Notes: generated by a model from the letters alone, not told the origin. Counted from the first letter of the stretch, positions 25,165 through 34,486 are shown. The stretch is 64,000 nt of DNA from Lachnospiraceae bacterium (GCA_910574885.1 CAJTDD010000002.1:186001-250000); one strand, 5' to 3'. Translations and numbers: made by a program.

Positions 25165-26105
25165 TCTCCCTTACGTCCTTTCTGAAACAAATTAAGAATA
25201 TCGCTTAATAATATGGTTCCCGTAATTTTTCCCTTCTCTGTCACATGCATGGAATCTGTGCCATACTCTATCATCTGCGCCAGCACGTCTCTCAGGTTCG
25301 CTTCGCAGTCTGCATGATAAGGTATGTCCGCCCCATTCTGCGGACGCATATGCTCTTTTACGCGGAAACGGCTTAAAATCTTAATGTATGTCTCCGAACC
25401 CAGGAAAGATTTTACAAATTCATCGTCAGACAGCAGGGTATCCTCCGGACTTGCAAAATTACGCAGAATCCCTTTGGACATGATTGCAATCTTATCTCCC
25501 ATTTTCATCGCCTCGTCAATATCATGGGTGACAAAAATAACCGTTTTCTTGAGCTGTTTCTGAATCTTTAGGAATTCATTCTGAAGGTTTGCCCTGTTCA
25601 GCGGATCTACGGCGCCAAAGGGTTCATCCATCAGGATAATCTCCGGATCTGCCGCCAATGCTCTCGCTACTCCAATCCGCTGTGCCTCGCCTCCGGAAAG
25701 CTCTGAGGGATATTTATTGATATAGGCTTTCACATCCAGCCCAACAAGCGCAATCAACTCCTTCACACGTTCCAGAATCCGGTCTTCTTTCCAGTTCAAT
25801 AGTCGTGGCACAACCGAAATATTTTCACGCACGTTCATATGTGGAAACAAGCCTGTACTCTGGACGACATAACCGATTCTTCTGCGAAGCTCTTCCCCAT
25901 TGTAATCATGTATATTTTTCTGATTAATCTCAATCGTACCTTCATCCGCATCAATCAGCCGATTAATCATCCTAAGCGTCGTAGATTTTCCACATCCCGA
26001 TTCTCCTACAAATACGCACAGTTCCCCTTTTTTCAATTCCATGGACAGATTATCTACGGCAATCTGGTTTCCAAATCTCTTCGTAACGTTCTTTAATACT
26101 ATCAT
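25161..26105 (-). CDS. Osmoprotectant ABC transporter ATPase with CBS domain (OpuCA-like)
   Basis: 314 residues. Walker A is [19 protein letters not shown] and the signature is [15 protein letters not shown] (LSGGE instead of LSGGQ). Walker B is [14 protein letters not shown] and the switch His is in [16 protein letters not shown]. Residues ~255-310 form one CBS-like unit ([20 protein letters not shown]), which in OpuA senses ionic strength or c-di-AMP. It energises uptake of betaine-type solutes. It overlaps both neighbouring permease genes by 4 nt (ATGA). Confidence 0.92.
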   Translation of the reverse strand: MIVLKNVTKRFGNQIAVDNLSMELKKGELCVFVGESGCGKSTTLRMINRLIDADEGTIEINQKNIHDYNGEELRRRIGYVVQSTGLFPHMNVRENISVVPRLLNWKEDRILERVKELIALVGLDVKAYINKYPSELSGGEAQRIGVARALAADPEIILMDEPFGAVDPLNRANLQNEFLKIQKQLKKTVIFVTHDIDEAMKMGDKIAIMSKGILRNFASPEDTLLSDDEFVKSFLGSETYIKILSRFRVKEHMRPQNGADIPYHADCEANLRDVLAQMIEYGTDSMHVTEKGKITGTILLSDILNLFQKGRKGE

Positions 26106-27277
26106 ACCTTTACTACTCCCTTAGCTTTTCTATGAATTTCAATCAGAACCACCAGTTTTTTCAACACAAAATCAAACAGAAAGACCAGCCCCATAATCGG
26201 AAGCGTCCCCAGCATAACAATATCAATGGCAAATCCATTTAACCCTTGTAAAATAAATTTCCCTAACCCGCCATAACCGATGTAGGAGCCAATCGTCACT
26301 CCAAGCACCGTGGCAGTAAGCGATACACGAATTCCAGATATAATAACCGGCAGTATAATTGGGAGCTCTACCTTGGTGAAAATCTGGCGCACCGTCATTC
26401 CCATCCCTCTTGCCGCGTCAATATACTGCTTATCCACGACCTTCAACGCTCCATACATGCTGTTCACAATCTGAAACAGCGCATAGCAGAACAAGGCGCA
26501 GAATACCGGTGTTGCCCCGACGCCGGCGATTCCATGGTCTTTCAAGAACGGGAACCGGTTGCTCAGAAAGGAAAGCGGGAACATCATCACACAAATCAAT
26601 GCCAAAGAGGGGATAGATTCTATGGTATTTAGAATTGTGCTGATTACTTTTCCCGCTCTGGCATGCTTATAAGCATACCATCCCAGGGGCACTCCTACAA
26701 CTACGCCGCACACTACGACTTTGAACGCCATCCCGATATGATTTCCAAAGCATTCGGCAAATTGTTTCTGGTATGTGGTATATTCTTTCATCACAGATAA
26801 GCCGTCCAGTTGTCCGGTCAGAAATGAAGCCGCCACAATGCCGAAACCGACTGTGATTACCAGAAACCGTTTCCACACTTTTCCGATATACTCATTACAT
26901 TTTACTTCAATCAGGTAAGCCAAACCGATATAGAGATAGCAGCCCACGCTCATCGATACCCTTCCGTTCTCGGACGCAACTTCCACCACATTGACGGCCT
27001 GTCCGGCAAACAAAACCGCACAGCCAAGACAGGCGCTTGCCACGATTCCTGCCAGAAAATTCAGATTTTCTCTGTCTACCTTCAGGAACACCAACACGAT
27101 CAGCGCAGCCGTAAGGACTAACAGAATCACATAATTAGCGCCCAGACATTCTCCTGCCGTAAGCCCTTCTTTCTCCCCTACCCGTGCCGCTGCCTTGAAC
27201 ATAAACTGATTCAGGAACAGAAGGGAAAAAAGCAGCAACGCGAGAAGATCGGCAGCCACATCTTGTTTCTTTAACAT
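26102..27277 (-). CDS. OpuC-like ABC permease with extra N-terminal membrane region
   Basis: 391 residues. The frame begins with two ATGs; the second is better spaced from AGGAGG. The C-terminal ~210 residues are the standard permease domain ([39 protein letters not shown]). The first ~170 residues add about five more hydrophobic segments, one after [15 protein letters not shown]. This extension is not in short ProW-like permeases and could be regulatory. It follows the binding-protein gene and overlaps the ATPase start. Confidence 0.88.
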   Translation of the reverse strand: MLKKQDVAADLLALLLFSLLFLNQFMFKAAARVGEKEGLTAGECLGANYVILLVLTAALIVLVFLKVDRENLNFLAGIVASACLGCAVLFAGQAVNVVEVASENGRVSMSVGCYLYIGLAYLIEVKCNEYIGKVWKRFLVITVGFGIVAASFLTGQLDGLSVMKEYTTYQKQFAECFGNHIGMAFKVVVCGVVVGVPLGWYAYKHARAGKVISTILNTIESIPSLALICVMMFPLSFLSNRFPFLKDHGIAGVGATPVFCALFCYALFQIVNSMYGALKVVDKQYIDAARGMGMTVRQIFTKVELPIILPVIISGIRVSLTATVLGVTIGSYIGYGGLGKFILQGLNGFAIDIVMLGTLPIMGLVFLFDFVLKKLVVLIEIHRKAKGVVKV

Positions 27278-27347
27278 CATTCTCCTCCTAATATAACACT
27301 ACGGAACCGTCTACATATTCGTAAACAGATTCCGTAATCATCATCCA

Positions 27348-28349
27348 CTATTTTACAAGCCCTTTATCCTGCAAAAGCTGAGTCGCTATATCTGCCGGAT
27401 TCTCTCCGTCTACCTGCAATCTCTTGTTCATATCCCGGATCGTGTCTGCATCTATGGCATCGAACACCGGCTTTAGAATCTCGGTAAGTTCCGGGTATGT
27501 CTCTATAACTTCCTCGCGCACCACCGGAGCCGGACTGTATACCGGAGATACAAACTCTGGATCTTCAATGACGTATAACCCCAATGCTTCCAGCGCGCCT
27601 CCTGTAGTGTAGCAATTACATGCAAGGAGACCGTCTGCTCCCTGTGATACCATATTCTGCGGCTCGCTCACTCCGATTACCATCTGATCCTCGCTGAGTT
27701 TGAATCCGTATGCTTCTTCCCATCCCGGGATACAGGTCGGAGAGGTTGCAACGTAACTATACTCAGTCGCAATGGCAATCTTCATCTCGCCGCCGCCGTT
27801 GATATACTCTGCAAAATCGTTAAAATCCTTGATATTGTTCTTCTCTGCCCATTCCTGCTGTACGCATAACCCGTCTGTGTTATTGTATGGGGAATAGCAC
27901 AGCCATACCAGCCCGTTCTTGGCGTCTGCTTCCTTCGTTGTATTAAATGCTGTCTCCAAATCTGTCTGATATAAGGACTCGTCCACACCTTCTATGAACA
28001 TCATGCCGCGCCCCGTATAATCTACGGTCATGTCAATCTGTTCCTCCATTAAGGACTGTCTCGGAAGCGTGGTGTTATTATATGTACCGATGCCGTTGCT
28101 GTCAACTTCGTAACCGTTTGCCTCAAGGGTCTGTTTAATCAGTTCTCCGTAAATCTGCCCTTCTTCATCCGTCATAGTCGCCAGGATAATTGGGTCGCCT
28201 TCATTCTTGGTCTCCACAGATTCCGTTTTTTCTGCCTTGTCAGAAGAGGCGTCCTCCGTCTTGCTCTCTTCTGATTTTCCTTCACAGCCTGCCGCTAAAG
28301 ATGCAGCCAGAGCGGTACATAATAACATACTGGCTAATTTGCGTTTCAT
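27348..28349 (-). CDS. Substrate-binding lipoprotein of the OpuC-like transporter
   Basis: 333 residues. The lipoprotein signal ends in the lipobox LAAGC, followed by an acidic Ser/Lys linker (residues ~24-52). An OpuAC/QAT-type binding domain follows: LATMTDEEGQIYGELIKQTL, the characteristic DMTVDYTGRG and DGLLACNCYTTGGALEALGL. It captures quaternary amines or similar solutes outside the membrane. AAGGAGG precedes the ATG. It is the first gene of a five-gene operon. Its upstream region holds a G11 homopolymer within the likely promoter. Confidence 0.9.
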   Translation of the reverse strand: MKRKLASMLLCTALAASLAAGCEGKSEESKTEDASSDKAEKTESVETKNEGDPIILATMTDEEGQIYGELIKQTLEANGYEVDSNGIGTYNNTTLPRQSLMEEQIDMTVDYTGRGMMFIEGVDESLYQTDLETAFNTTKEADAKNGLVWLCYSPYNNTDGLCVQQEWAEKNNIKDFNDFAEYINGGGEMKIAIATEYSYVATSPTCIPGWEEAYGFKLSEDQMVIGVSEPQNMVSQGADGLLACNCYTTGGALEALGLYVIEDPEFVSPVYSPAPVVREEVIETYPELTEILKPVFDAIDADTIRDMNKRLQVDGENPADIATQLLQDKGLVK

Positions 28350-28392
28350 AATTTAATTCCTCCTTGTTGAACTTTGCCAAATTTAATGTTAT

Positions 28393-28418
28393 CATAATAC
28401 CCCCCCCCCCTATCAAAT
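28393..28418 (-). promoter_or_regulatory. Promoter candidate with G11 spacer tract (possible phase variation)
   Basis: On the minus strand TTGATA (28413-28418) is followed by eleven G, TAT and then TATGAT (28393-28398), giving a 14-nt spacer. Adding three G would give the optimal 17 nt. Slippage of the tract would therefore change promoter strength for the whole operon. Confidence 0.5.
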
Positions 28419-28497
28419 TCATAATATTCATATATATGTTTATTTATAGATATTTTCTATTTATTTGGCGAACTTATTACTCTTTTAACCAGACTCC

Positions 28498-28526
28498 TTT
28501 ACACGGCTATACCCATCTGTTATTAT
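28498..28526 (+). promoter_or_regulatory. Sigma-A promoter of the 63-residue protein gene
   Basis: TTTACA and TATTAT, each five of six to consensus, are 17 nt apart, ~50 nt before the ATG. Confidence 0.6.
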
Positions 28527-28576
28527 ATTAAAAAGGAACTAGATATTAAAAGGTTTTACGGAAAGCAGGTGATAAT

Positions 28577-28768
28577 ATGCCAAACAATGCTGAGATTGCT
28601 AAGAATGCGATTGATGATTTTAAAAAAATTCAAGATTATATGGCAGTGGCGAAAGAGGAAAACGCAACCAAAACATATGCCAAATTAAAGGACGAATACC
28701 TCTCTTTAAAAGCAATCCTTAATGTTCTTGGCGTAAATCTGACAGATATCGACAAGATAAAGGAATAG
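28577..28768 (+). CDS. Small helical protein, unknown function
   Basis: 63 residues, charged and predicted all-helical (AEIAKNAIDDFKKIQDYM ... KDEYLSLKAILNVLGVNL). It has no membrane segment or signal peptide. It has its own promoter, an AGGTGAT ribosome binding site and a strong terminator hairpin after it, all of which support a real gene. I do not recognise a family. Confidence 0.65.
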   Translation: MPNNAEIAKNAIDDFKKIQDYMAVAKEENATKTYAKLKDEYLSLKAILNVLGVNLTDIDKIKE

Positions 28769-28796
28769 CCGCCCAGGCTCAAGACAAGACGCAAAT

Positions 28797-28843
28797 ATGG
28801 CGAGGGAGATAAGGACTGGAATCCTCCTTTTCTCCCTCGCCAT
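28797..28843. terminator. Bidirectional hairpin between convergent genes
   Basis: ATGGCGAGGGAGA pairs perfectly with TCTCCCTCGCCAT (13 bp); the loop includes AGGA/TCCT. T tracts are short on both sides. Confidence 0.7.
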
Positions 28844-28845
28844 TT

Positions 28846-30321
28846 CTATCTGTCAAATCCTCCATGACTCTCTTCCTGAATCTCTCCTCCGTCCCCAATC
28901 TTTACCCCCACCGACAGTTCTTCCAGATAATCATACAATTCTCTCTGCTCTTCTTTTTCCGCCAGATATCTTGTCGTATACTCCGTCTGCCGGCATGGGA
29001 CGAATGATATCCCAGACAGTCCCTCTCCCGTCACTTTAATATCCAAAAGCCCAGTGTATTTTGTTTCGCCGTTGAACCAGAAGTCCCCCATACTGTATAT
29101 GACAGGCTTGCCTTTTATAAATTCTATCCCCTGCAGCACATGGGGATGGCTTCCGATAATCATATCTGCCCCGCTATCCAGCAATACTTCCGCCTGGTCA
29201 TGCTGATAATCCTCAAACTGGTTGGAATCTTCTGTTCCCCAGTGGACATACGCAATCAGATAATCGCACGCAAGAGAGGCTTTCTCTATCACTTCTGCAA
29301 ATTCCTCCGACTCATACATCAGAAGCACTCCGGGCGCGTCCTCTTCTGCCTGAGGGGTGTAGCGTGTCTTCTCTGCCCGGGAAGCCGCCACAAAACCAAT
29401 CTTCACGCCATTTGCCACGAAGTAGACCGGCTGTTTTGCTTCCTCAATATCATGTCCTCCTCCCACATAAGGAATTCCGCTCTGTAAAAGAAGCTCCATG
29501 GTGTCCGAAAATGCATCTGCCCCGAAGTCATAGACATGGTTATTCGCCAATGAAACCATATCCGTCCCCAACTCCTCAATCAGCTTCATCCGTTTCGGGT
29601 CTGCACGGAATGTATAGTATTTGCCTTCCAGCGGCTCGCCCCTGTCGCTGATGCAATATTCGTGATTCAGCAAGAACACATCCGCTTCATTGGTACGCTG
29701 TAAAATCTCAGGGGAGATACACTGATTAAGTTCCTGCACTTCGTCATAATAGTCTATGACAAAATCATCCTCTTCAAGACAGATATCTCCCGCAATCAGC
29801 AGGCCTGCCGCTTTCTTTTCCCCGTTTTCCCTTATGTAAATGTGATGCTTTGCGGCGGTCTTTTCATCTTTTAGCCGACCCTGATACATATCGGAAAGGA
29901 CATGCAGCGTCTTTCCTGTTATCTCATAAAAATCCGTTTCCTTTAAGCTTGCCCCTCCAAGTTTTCCGGAAATTTTCTTCCATGCATCTTCCCCGCAATT
30001 TTCAAGAAACCATGAGGAAAATCCCGTCTTCTTTTTTTCTGTTCCCCCTGCATCCGCTATAAAATCTGCATAATACTGTTCTAGAAGCTTCGCATTCTCA
30101 TCCTCAGGCTTCTCAGGCGCTTTCTTATCGTGCCGGCCCAATACCATGAATAGCGAAACACCCAAGATGACCAATACTATCGTTCCGCAGGCCGCCGCAG
30201 CACGAAGAATGATCTGCCTGCGCCGTCTCCTTCTTCTACGTTCTCTCAGGCTCACATAATGACGACGATTCTGGGGCGTATTCTTTCCCTTGCGCTTTTC
30301 CGTATGCTGCCTATTTTCCAT
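28846..30321 (-). CDS. CapA-family metallophosphatase-like membrane protein
   Basis: 491 residues. A very basic N-terminus (RERRRRRRRRQII) precedes one signal-anchor segment (~44-64), so the rest is extracytoplasmic. The PGA_cap domain (~165-470) shows LLIAGDICLEED, FLLNHEYCISDRG, LANNHVYDFG, IAYVHWGTE, IIGSHPHVLQGIE and IYSMGDFWF, the metal-binding residues of the calcineurin-like fold. CapA proteins are tied to poly-gamma-glutamate capsule in Bacillus, but no capB/C genes are near, so a wider surface-polymer role is possible. It lies 39 nt after the WYL regulator, probably in one operon. Confidence 0.88.
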   Translation of the reverse strand: MENRQHTEKRKGKNTPQNRRHYVSLRERRRRRRRRQIILRAAAACGTIVLVILGVSLFMVLGRHDKKAPEKPEDENAKLLEQYYADFIADAGGTEKKKTGFSSWFLENCGEDAWKKISGKLGGASLKETDFYEITGKTLHVLSDMYQGRLKDEKTAAKHHIYIRENGEKKAAGLLIAGDICLEEDDFVIDYYDEVQELNQCISPEILQRTNEADVFLLNHEYCISDRGEPLEGKYYTFRADPKRMKLIEELGTDMVSLANNHVYDFGADAFSDTMELLLQSGIPYVGGGHDIEEAKQPVYFVANGVKIGFVAASRAEKTRYTPQAEEDAPGVLLMYESEEFAEVIEKASLACDYLIAYVHWGTEDSNQFEDYQHDQAEVLLDSGADMIIGSHPHVLQGIEFIKGKPVIYSMGDFWFNGETKYTGLLDIKVTGEGLSGISFVPCRQTEYTTRYLAEKEEQRELYDYLEELSVGVKIGDGGEIQEESHGGFDR

Positions 30322-30360
30322 TATTTTTCCCCTGCCTTAAACCTTAATGGAACACACCCG

Positions 30361-31341
30361 TCAATATCCCTGCAAAATCTCTTTGAGATACTCCCGGTAT
30401 TCCTTTTGTACCATTCCTGGTCCGGTAATCCGAATCCCGCTCCCAATCCCTGTCACCCATCCAAAAAACTGTGGGCTGACCGCCACAAGAACGCGTACCC
30501 GAAATTGACCGTCATCCGCAGGTATTATCATCACATCCGTTCCAAACCTGTCAAGAATCACTCCGACCAACTCATTCCCGCATTGAAGCGTAACCTCTTC
30601 GTCATGCCCGCCGTACATAGAAAAAGTTTTCTTGGAGAATTCAACTAGATCGAAATCCTGAAACCTTTCTTTTCCGATACGTTCCCGCTCCGTCACACAT
30701 GCCCGCTGCATCTTATCCACACGGTAATGCTTCATACAGTCTGCTTTCTCGTCGTATGCAATCAGATAATAATTCGCGTCGTCCCATGTCAGCGACCATG
30801 GGCTTACCGTATAGACAGCCCCTTGTTTCTTTGGCTTTAACTCCTTCCTTACAGTCCATTCTGCATACTGATACTGAATCTGCCTGTTCTCAAGGATTGC
30901 CGTATGTATCTGATCTACATTGTAATATATCGTCTCATTGCCGGTCTTAGGGCGGTTATAGATAAATACATTTCTCTGGAGCTGTCTGGCGTCATGTTCG
31001 CTCGCCAGGCTTTCCAACTTCCGGATTAACTCTTCCGACTTTTTCCGGCTGATGAACTTTGAAGCCTGTACTGCGTCCACCAGAAGTTTAAGCTCCGGAA
31101 GCTCAAACTTCCGGCTTCCAATGTAATAGCCGCCGTTCGTTCCCTTCACCTGCAGTACGTCCATCCCGAATTCCCTTAACGTCTCAATGTCATTATACAC
31201 CGTCTTCCGGTCCGCTGACATCCCATAATCACGCAATGCAGTGTCAATATCAGCCGCAGACATTGTATATTTCTCGTCTGTTTTCTCCAGAAGCATCTTC
31301 ATGATATAGAGTGTCCTTAGCTTTACCTGTGAAACTGCCAT
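30361..31341 (-). CDS. WYL-domain transcriptional regulator (HTH-WYL)
   Basis: 326 residues. An N-terminal winged helix (LRTLYIMKMLLEK ... MSADRKTVYNDIETLREFGM) is followed by a WYL domain (~140-220: IQYQYAEWTVRKELKPKKQG, SPWSLTWDDANYYLIAYDE) and a WCX-like C-terminus. WYL proteins sense small ligands or nucleic acids and often repress or activate nearby genes. The CapA-like gene downstream is its likely operon partner. The promoter sits exactly at the edge of the 64-bp repeat array. Confidence 0.9.
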   Translation of the reverse strand: MAVSQVKLRTLYIMKMLLEKTDEKYTMSAADIDTALRDYGMSADRKTVYNDIETLREFGMDVLQVKGTNGGYYIGSRKFELPELKLLVDAVQASKFISRKKSEELIRKLESLASEHDARQLQRNVFIYNRPKTGNETIYYNVDQIHTAILENRQIQYQYAEWTVRKELKPKKQGAVYTVSPWSLTWDDANYYLIAYDEKADCMKHYRVDKMQRACVTERERIGKERFQDFDLVEFSKKTFSMYGGHDEEVTLQCGNELVGVILDRFGTDVMIIPADDGQFRVRVLVAVSPQFFGWVTGIGSGIRITGPGMVQKEYREYLKEILQGY

Positions 31342-31380
31342 GAACTGACTTCCCTCCGCACCTCATACTTGTTCCACAAT

Positions 31381-31389
31381 ATTATAGCA
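31381..31389 (-). promoter_or_regulatory. Extended -10 promoter of the WYL regulator
   Basis: TGC plus TATAAT on the minus strand, 40 nt before the start. The -35 region falls inside the adjoining 64-bp repeat. Confidence 0.5.
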
Positions 31390-31390
31390 T

Positions 31391-31556
31391 ACCTTTATGG
31401 ACGAAGTCCACCCGCCCCGTCAGGGGCATGAATTACGGGATGCCCTGTGGGTATACCTTTATGGACGAAGTCCACCCGCCCCGTCAGGGGCATGAATTAC
31501 GGGATGCCCTGTGGGTATACCTTTATGGACGAAGTCCACCCGCCCGCAAGGGGAAT
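31391..31556 (-). repeat. Second array of the 64-bp structured repeat (two full units, one partial)
   Basis: Units begin at 31391, 31455 and 31519; the last breaks off after the GGACGAAGTCC hairpin and a shortened GC-rich part. Orientation is opposite to that of the 5096-5415 array. Confidence 0.9.
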
Positions 31557-31564
31557 ACCCTCTA

Positions 31565-31789
31565 TCAGAAGTCGTACTTATCCGGATTCAGCCCTGCTCT
31601 TCGCATAACTGCCCTCCGCTCTCTTCGCCCCATCACTTCCAGTTCTTCTGCAATCAGCCCGGACAATTCAAACTCTGTCTTCTCCTCCTTGTCCGCCTCC
31701 TGCCGGAACAGGAAACCAACCACCTGCCCGAACATATTCAAATCATTTGCGCATCTATAATCATATACGGAACCGATAACCTCTCTCAT
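31565..31789 (-). CDS. Small protein of unknown function, coupled to a 34-residue ORF
   Basis: 74 residues, GGAGGAAGAATA before the ATG. It is acidic in the middle (EADKEEKTEFELSG) and basic in a helix near the end (MGRRERRAVMRRAG). There is no membrane segment. Its ATG overlaps the stop of the preceding 34-residue ORF (TAATG), so the two are probably translationally coupled. I do not recognise a family. Confidence 0.6.
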   Translation of the reverse strand: MREVIGSVYDYRCANDLNMFGQVVGFLFRQEADKEEKTEFELSGLIAEELEVMGRRERRAVMRRAGLNPDKYDF

Positions 31790-31893
31790 TATTCTTCCTC
31801 CAAAAATTCACGATAATCACTTTCATCTGCAAACAGAAGATAGCTTCCATTCACATATCCCATATAACCATCCGCTACAAAATAACCCTTCAT
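31789..31893 (-). CDS. 34-residue small protein
   Basis: An uninterrupted small ORF with a strong AGGAGGTG site eight bases before its ATG. The product begins MKGYFVADGYMGYVNG and continues SYLLFADESDYREFLEEE. It is rich in Tyr and Phe with an acidic end. It resembles short tyrosine-rich proteins I have seen annotated as hypothetical in Clostridia, but no function is known. Confidence 0.6.
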   Translation of the reverse strand: MKGYFVADGYMGYVNGSYLLFADESDYREFLEEE

Positions 31894-32012
31894 ACTATGC
31901 ACCTCCTGTTTTCGTATTTTCCTTGGTTCTCTATCAGTCTACCAAACTGGATGTCCAAAAATCTCCACATCCAAATACTTTTTAAGGATGCATCATGCAT
32001 GAAGCATTCAAA

Positions 32013-32052
32013 TAGAGGGGGCTATGCCTCAAATGAGTCATAACCCCCTCTA
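32013..32052 (-). terminator. Hairpin after the alcohol dehydrogenase gene
   Basis: TAGAGGGGG.TATG pairs with CATA.CCCCCTCTA. It lies directly after the adh stop; the T run is short. Confidence 0.6.
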
Positions 32053-32090
32053 AAATCATTGAGCATAAGCCGCCTAACCAACTCCAGCGC

Positions 32091-33110
32091 CTACGGATGC
32101 ATAATAATCTTCATACACTGTTTCGACTGCATCACGGCAAATGCCTGTTCCATCTCCCTGAGTGGGAAATGATGGGTAATCAGCGGTTCTACCTTCACTC
32201 GTCCGTCTTCCACAAAATTCAGACATTCCTCAAACTCCTGTCTTGTATAGCAGATTGTCCCGTAAATGTGAATCTCGCTCCTCACTACTTTCCCAAGGTC
32301 AACCTCCGGCAGGCTGTGATACAGCCCGGTAACTGCATAAGTACCGCCTTTTTTCAGCATATTCATTGCCGCAACCGGAATTCCCGGCACACCGACGCAA
32401 TCCTGAACGTAATCCGCCATCCGTCCTCCCGTAATCTCGCGTACCCGCTCCACCGGATTCTCCTTGGATGCATTGATTGTAATATCCGCCCCCAGTTCCT
32501 TTGCCAGTTCAAGACGCTGGCTGTCTACGTCTGTACCGACACAGATTATCATTTTCGCACCTCGCAGTTTGATTAACTGCACGGCGTAAAGCCCAATCGG
32601 TCCTGGACCGTATACAACGCAGACATCCTTAGAAGTGATAGAAGACGCCTTGACGGTACGGTAAGCGGATGCAATCGGATCTACGGACGCGCCCTGGTCA
32701 TAGGTCGTGGTATCCCGCATCTTCCGGCAGACTTTGGCCGGAACCCTCACATATTCTGCAAATGCGCCGTCCACATGAATCCCGGTTTCCACCAGATTGT
32801 CGCAGAGTACTTCCTTCCCTTCAATACACATGTCACAGTCTCCGCATCCAATAACGATACACGGAGTCACACGATCGCCCACTTTCAGATGTTTCACGCG
32901 GGAACCTGTCTCCACCACGTCTCCGGCAAATTCATGCCCCGGAATCAAAGGCCATGGCACTTCACGGGTTCCGGCGAGTATGGGACCGTCTGTCCCGCAG
33001 ATTCCAACGGATCTTACTTTAATAATGACATCATCCTCCCGCAATACCGGATATGGTACGTCTTTCACCGCAAATCCCGGTCCGGCCTGTTCTTTTACTA
33101 CTGCTAACAT
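32091..33110 (-). CDS. Zinc-dependent medium-chain alcohol/polyol dehydrogenase
   Basis: 339 residues, AAGGAG before the ATG. The catalytic zinc ligands lie in VGICGTDGP and IPGHEFAGDVV. The structural zinc motif is GCGDCDMCIEGKEVLC, and the Rossmann motif is VYGPGPIGLYAVQLIKLRGA with Asp/Val-Asp after the strand (VGTDVDSQR), suggesting NAD use. This is the sorbitol/threonine dehydrogenase-like branch; the true substrate is not predictable. It is monocistronic with its own promoter and hairpin. Confidence 0.9.
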   Translation of the reverse strand: MLAVVKEQAGPGFAVKDVPYPVLREDDVIIKVRSVGICGTDGPILAGTREVPWPLIPGHEFAGDVVETGSRVKHLKVGDRVTPCIVIGCGDCDMCIEGKEVLCDNLVETGIHVDGAFAEYVRVPAKVCRKMRDTTTYDQGASVDPIASAYRTVKASSITSKDVCVVYGPGPIGLYAVQLIKLRGAKMIICVGTDVDSQRLELAKELGADITINASKENPVERVREITGGRMADYVQDCVGVPGIPVAAMNMLKKGGTYAVTGLYHSLPEVDLGKVVRSEIHIYGTICYTRQEFEECLNFVEDGRVKVEPLITHHFPLREMEQAFAVMQSKQCMKIIMHP

Positions 33111-33155
33111 CGTCTTATCCTCTCCTTAATACATATATTTTGACATATTAACTTC

Positions 33156-33184
33156 ATTATAACAATATTTGTTATCTTTTGAAA
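33156..33184 (-). promoter_or_regulatory. Promoter of the alcohol dehydrogenase gene
   Basis: TTTCAA, 17 nt and a perfect TATAAT on the minus strand. Confidence 0.5.
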
Positions 33185-33220
33185 TGATTTCTTATTTTCA
33201 TTTAAAGTTCGCAGAAACGA

Positions 33221-33249
33221 TTGTATAATAGTGAAAAATATGTTATAGT
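33221..33249 (+). promoter_or_regulatory. Possible promoter of the PD-(D/E)XK protein gene
   Basis: TTGTAT, 17 nt and TATAGT on the plus strand would give a ~170-nt leader. I saw no other feature in the 33111-33424 interval apart from the two divergent promoters. Confidence 0.4.
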
Positions 33250-33424
33250 ACATTCATTAAAAATGTTCAACGATCAAGATAATCTTATTTTCATATCTGA
33301 CATTCGTCAGGAATTATCCGATTTGTGTATGAATCCGGAAAGTGCAGGTGATTCCCATGATTGAATAAAATTGACGCTGACGTCTTGCGTATGGGCCGAT
33401 AATTGAATATAATGGAGGTAGTGA

Positions 33425-34486
33425 ATGGCAGATGAGGCTTTACAATGGCATGACGGCTTTCACGCAGCGCTCCAGATTGAACTTCAGGGAGAATCTGCAC
33501 GTCTGAGATTCTATTCAGAACACGAGTTGTATAAGAAACCGTTGAGGATTGACACTCTTGTTATTATGGAATCAGACGATACGCCGATACAAAAGAATAT
33601 TGGAAAGATTTTCCGAAAACATAACCTAATAGAATACAAAAGCCCGGATGATTATCTGAGCATCGATGATTTTTACAAAGCATATGGCTATGCATGCCTA
33701 TACCAGTCCAATACGGACAGGGTACATTCCATATCCATGATGGATGTGTCACTGACTTTTGTATGCAGCCATTATCCAAAAAAAATGATAAAGCTGCTGG
33801 AACAAGAGCGGGGTATCTATGTTGAACAGAGGGAGGCTGGTATCTATTGGCTGCATAACGATCCTATTCCTATGCAGATTATATTAATCAATCAGCTCTC
33901 TCCGGATGAAAACCGATGGCTTAACAGCCTTAGGCACAATTTGGAAGTGAATGCGGATACGGAATGCATAATCCGAGATTATAATATGCATAAGCAATCC
34001 ATCCTGTATCAGGCGGCAATGGATCTGATCATGCGGGCAAATCCTAAGACGATGAAGGAGGCAAGGGTCATGGTATGTGATGCATTCAAAGAAATATTTG
34101 CGGATGAATTTCAGGAGCACGAAGAAAAGCTGAAAGCTCAGGAAGAAAAGCTAAAGGCTCAGGAGAAAAAGTTCAAAGTTCAGGAAAAAAAGCTAAAAGC
34201 CCAGGAAAAGAAACTCAAAGCCCAGGAGGAAAAATTCAAATCCCAGGAAGAAAAATTCAAATCCCAGGAAGAAAAATTTAAATCCCAGGAAGCGAAATTC
34301 AAATCCCAGGAAGAAAAATTCAAATCTCAAGCTGCAGAAGTGCAAAAAAATGCTTGCAAAAAGACTGAAAAACGCTTTGCTTCTCTGATTCAGCGTCTCA
34401 TCAACAATAATCTTATAGACGATATAAAGCGAATCACCGAAGATGAAGAATATCTCGCCCATATGTATGAACATTACGGGTTATAA
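33425..34486 (+). CDS. PD-(D/E)XK nuclease-like protein (Rpn/transposase-like) with heptad repeats
   Basis: 353 residues, GGAGG before the ATG. The N-terminal ~115 residues have a PD-(D/E)XK-like layout: LRIDTLVIM (acidic residue) and LIEYKSPDDYLSIDDFYKAYG (E-x-K). Families of this type in Clostridia are grouped with recombination-promoting (Rpn) or transposase-like nucleases. Residues 235-304 are ten heptads (KLKAQEE, later KFKSQEE), predicted to form a long coiled coil, before a short C-terminal helical domain. Biochemical activity is unproven, and repeat number could vary by slippage. Confidence 0.75.
   Translation: MADEALQWHDGFHAALQIELQGESARLRFYSEHELYKKPLRIDTLVIMESDDTPIQKNIGKIFRKHNLIEYKSPDDYLSIDDFYKAYGYACLYQSNTDRVHSISMMDVSLTFVCSHYPKKMIKLLEQERGIYVEQREAGIYWLHNDPIPMQIILINQLSPDENRWLNSLRHNLEVNADTECIIRDYNMHKQSILYQAAMDLIMRANPKTMKEARVMVCDAFKEIFADEFQEHEEKLKAQEEKLKAQEKKFKVQEKKLKAQEKKLKAQEEKFKSQEEKFKSQEEKFKSQEAKFKSQEEKFKSQAAEVQKNACKKTEKRFASLIQRLINNNLIDDIKRITEDEEYLAHMYEHYGL
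34127..34336 (+). repeat. Ten tandem 21-bp coding repeats (heptads)
   Basis: In-frame copies of a unit like AAATTCAAATCCCAGGAAGAA encode K-L/F-K-A/S-Q-E-E/K. The later copies are almost identical in DNA, pointing to recent expansion. Confidence 0.85.
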
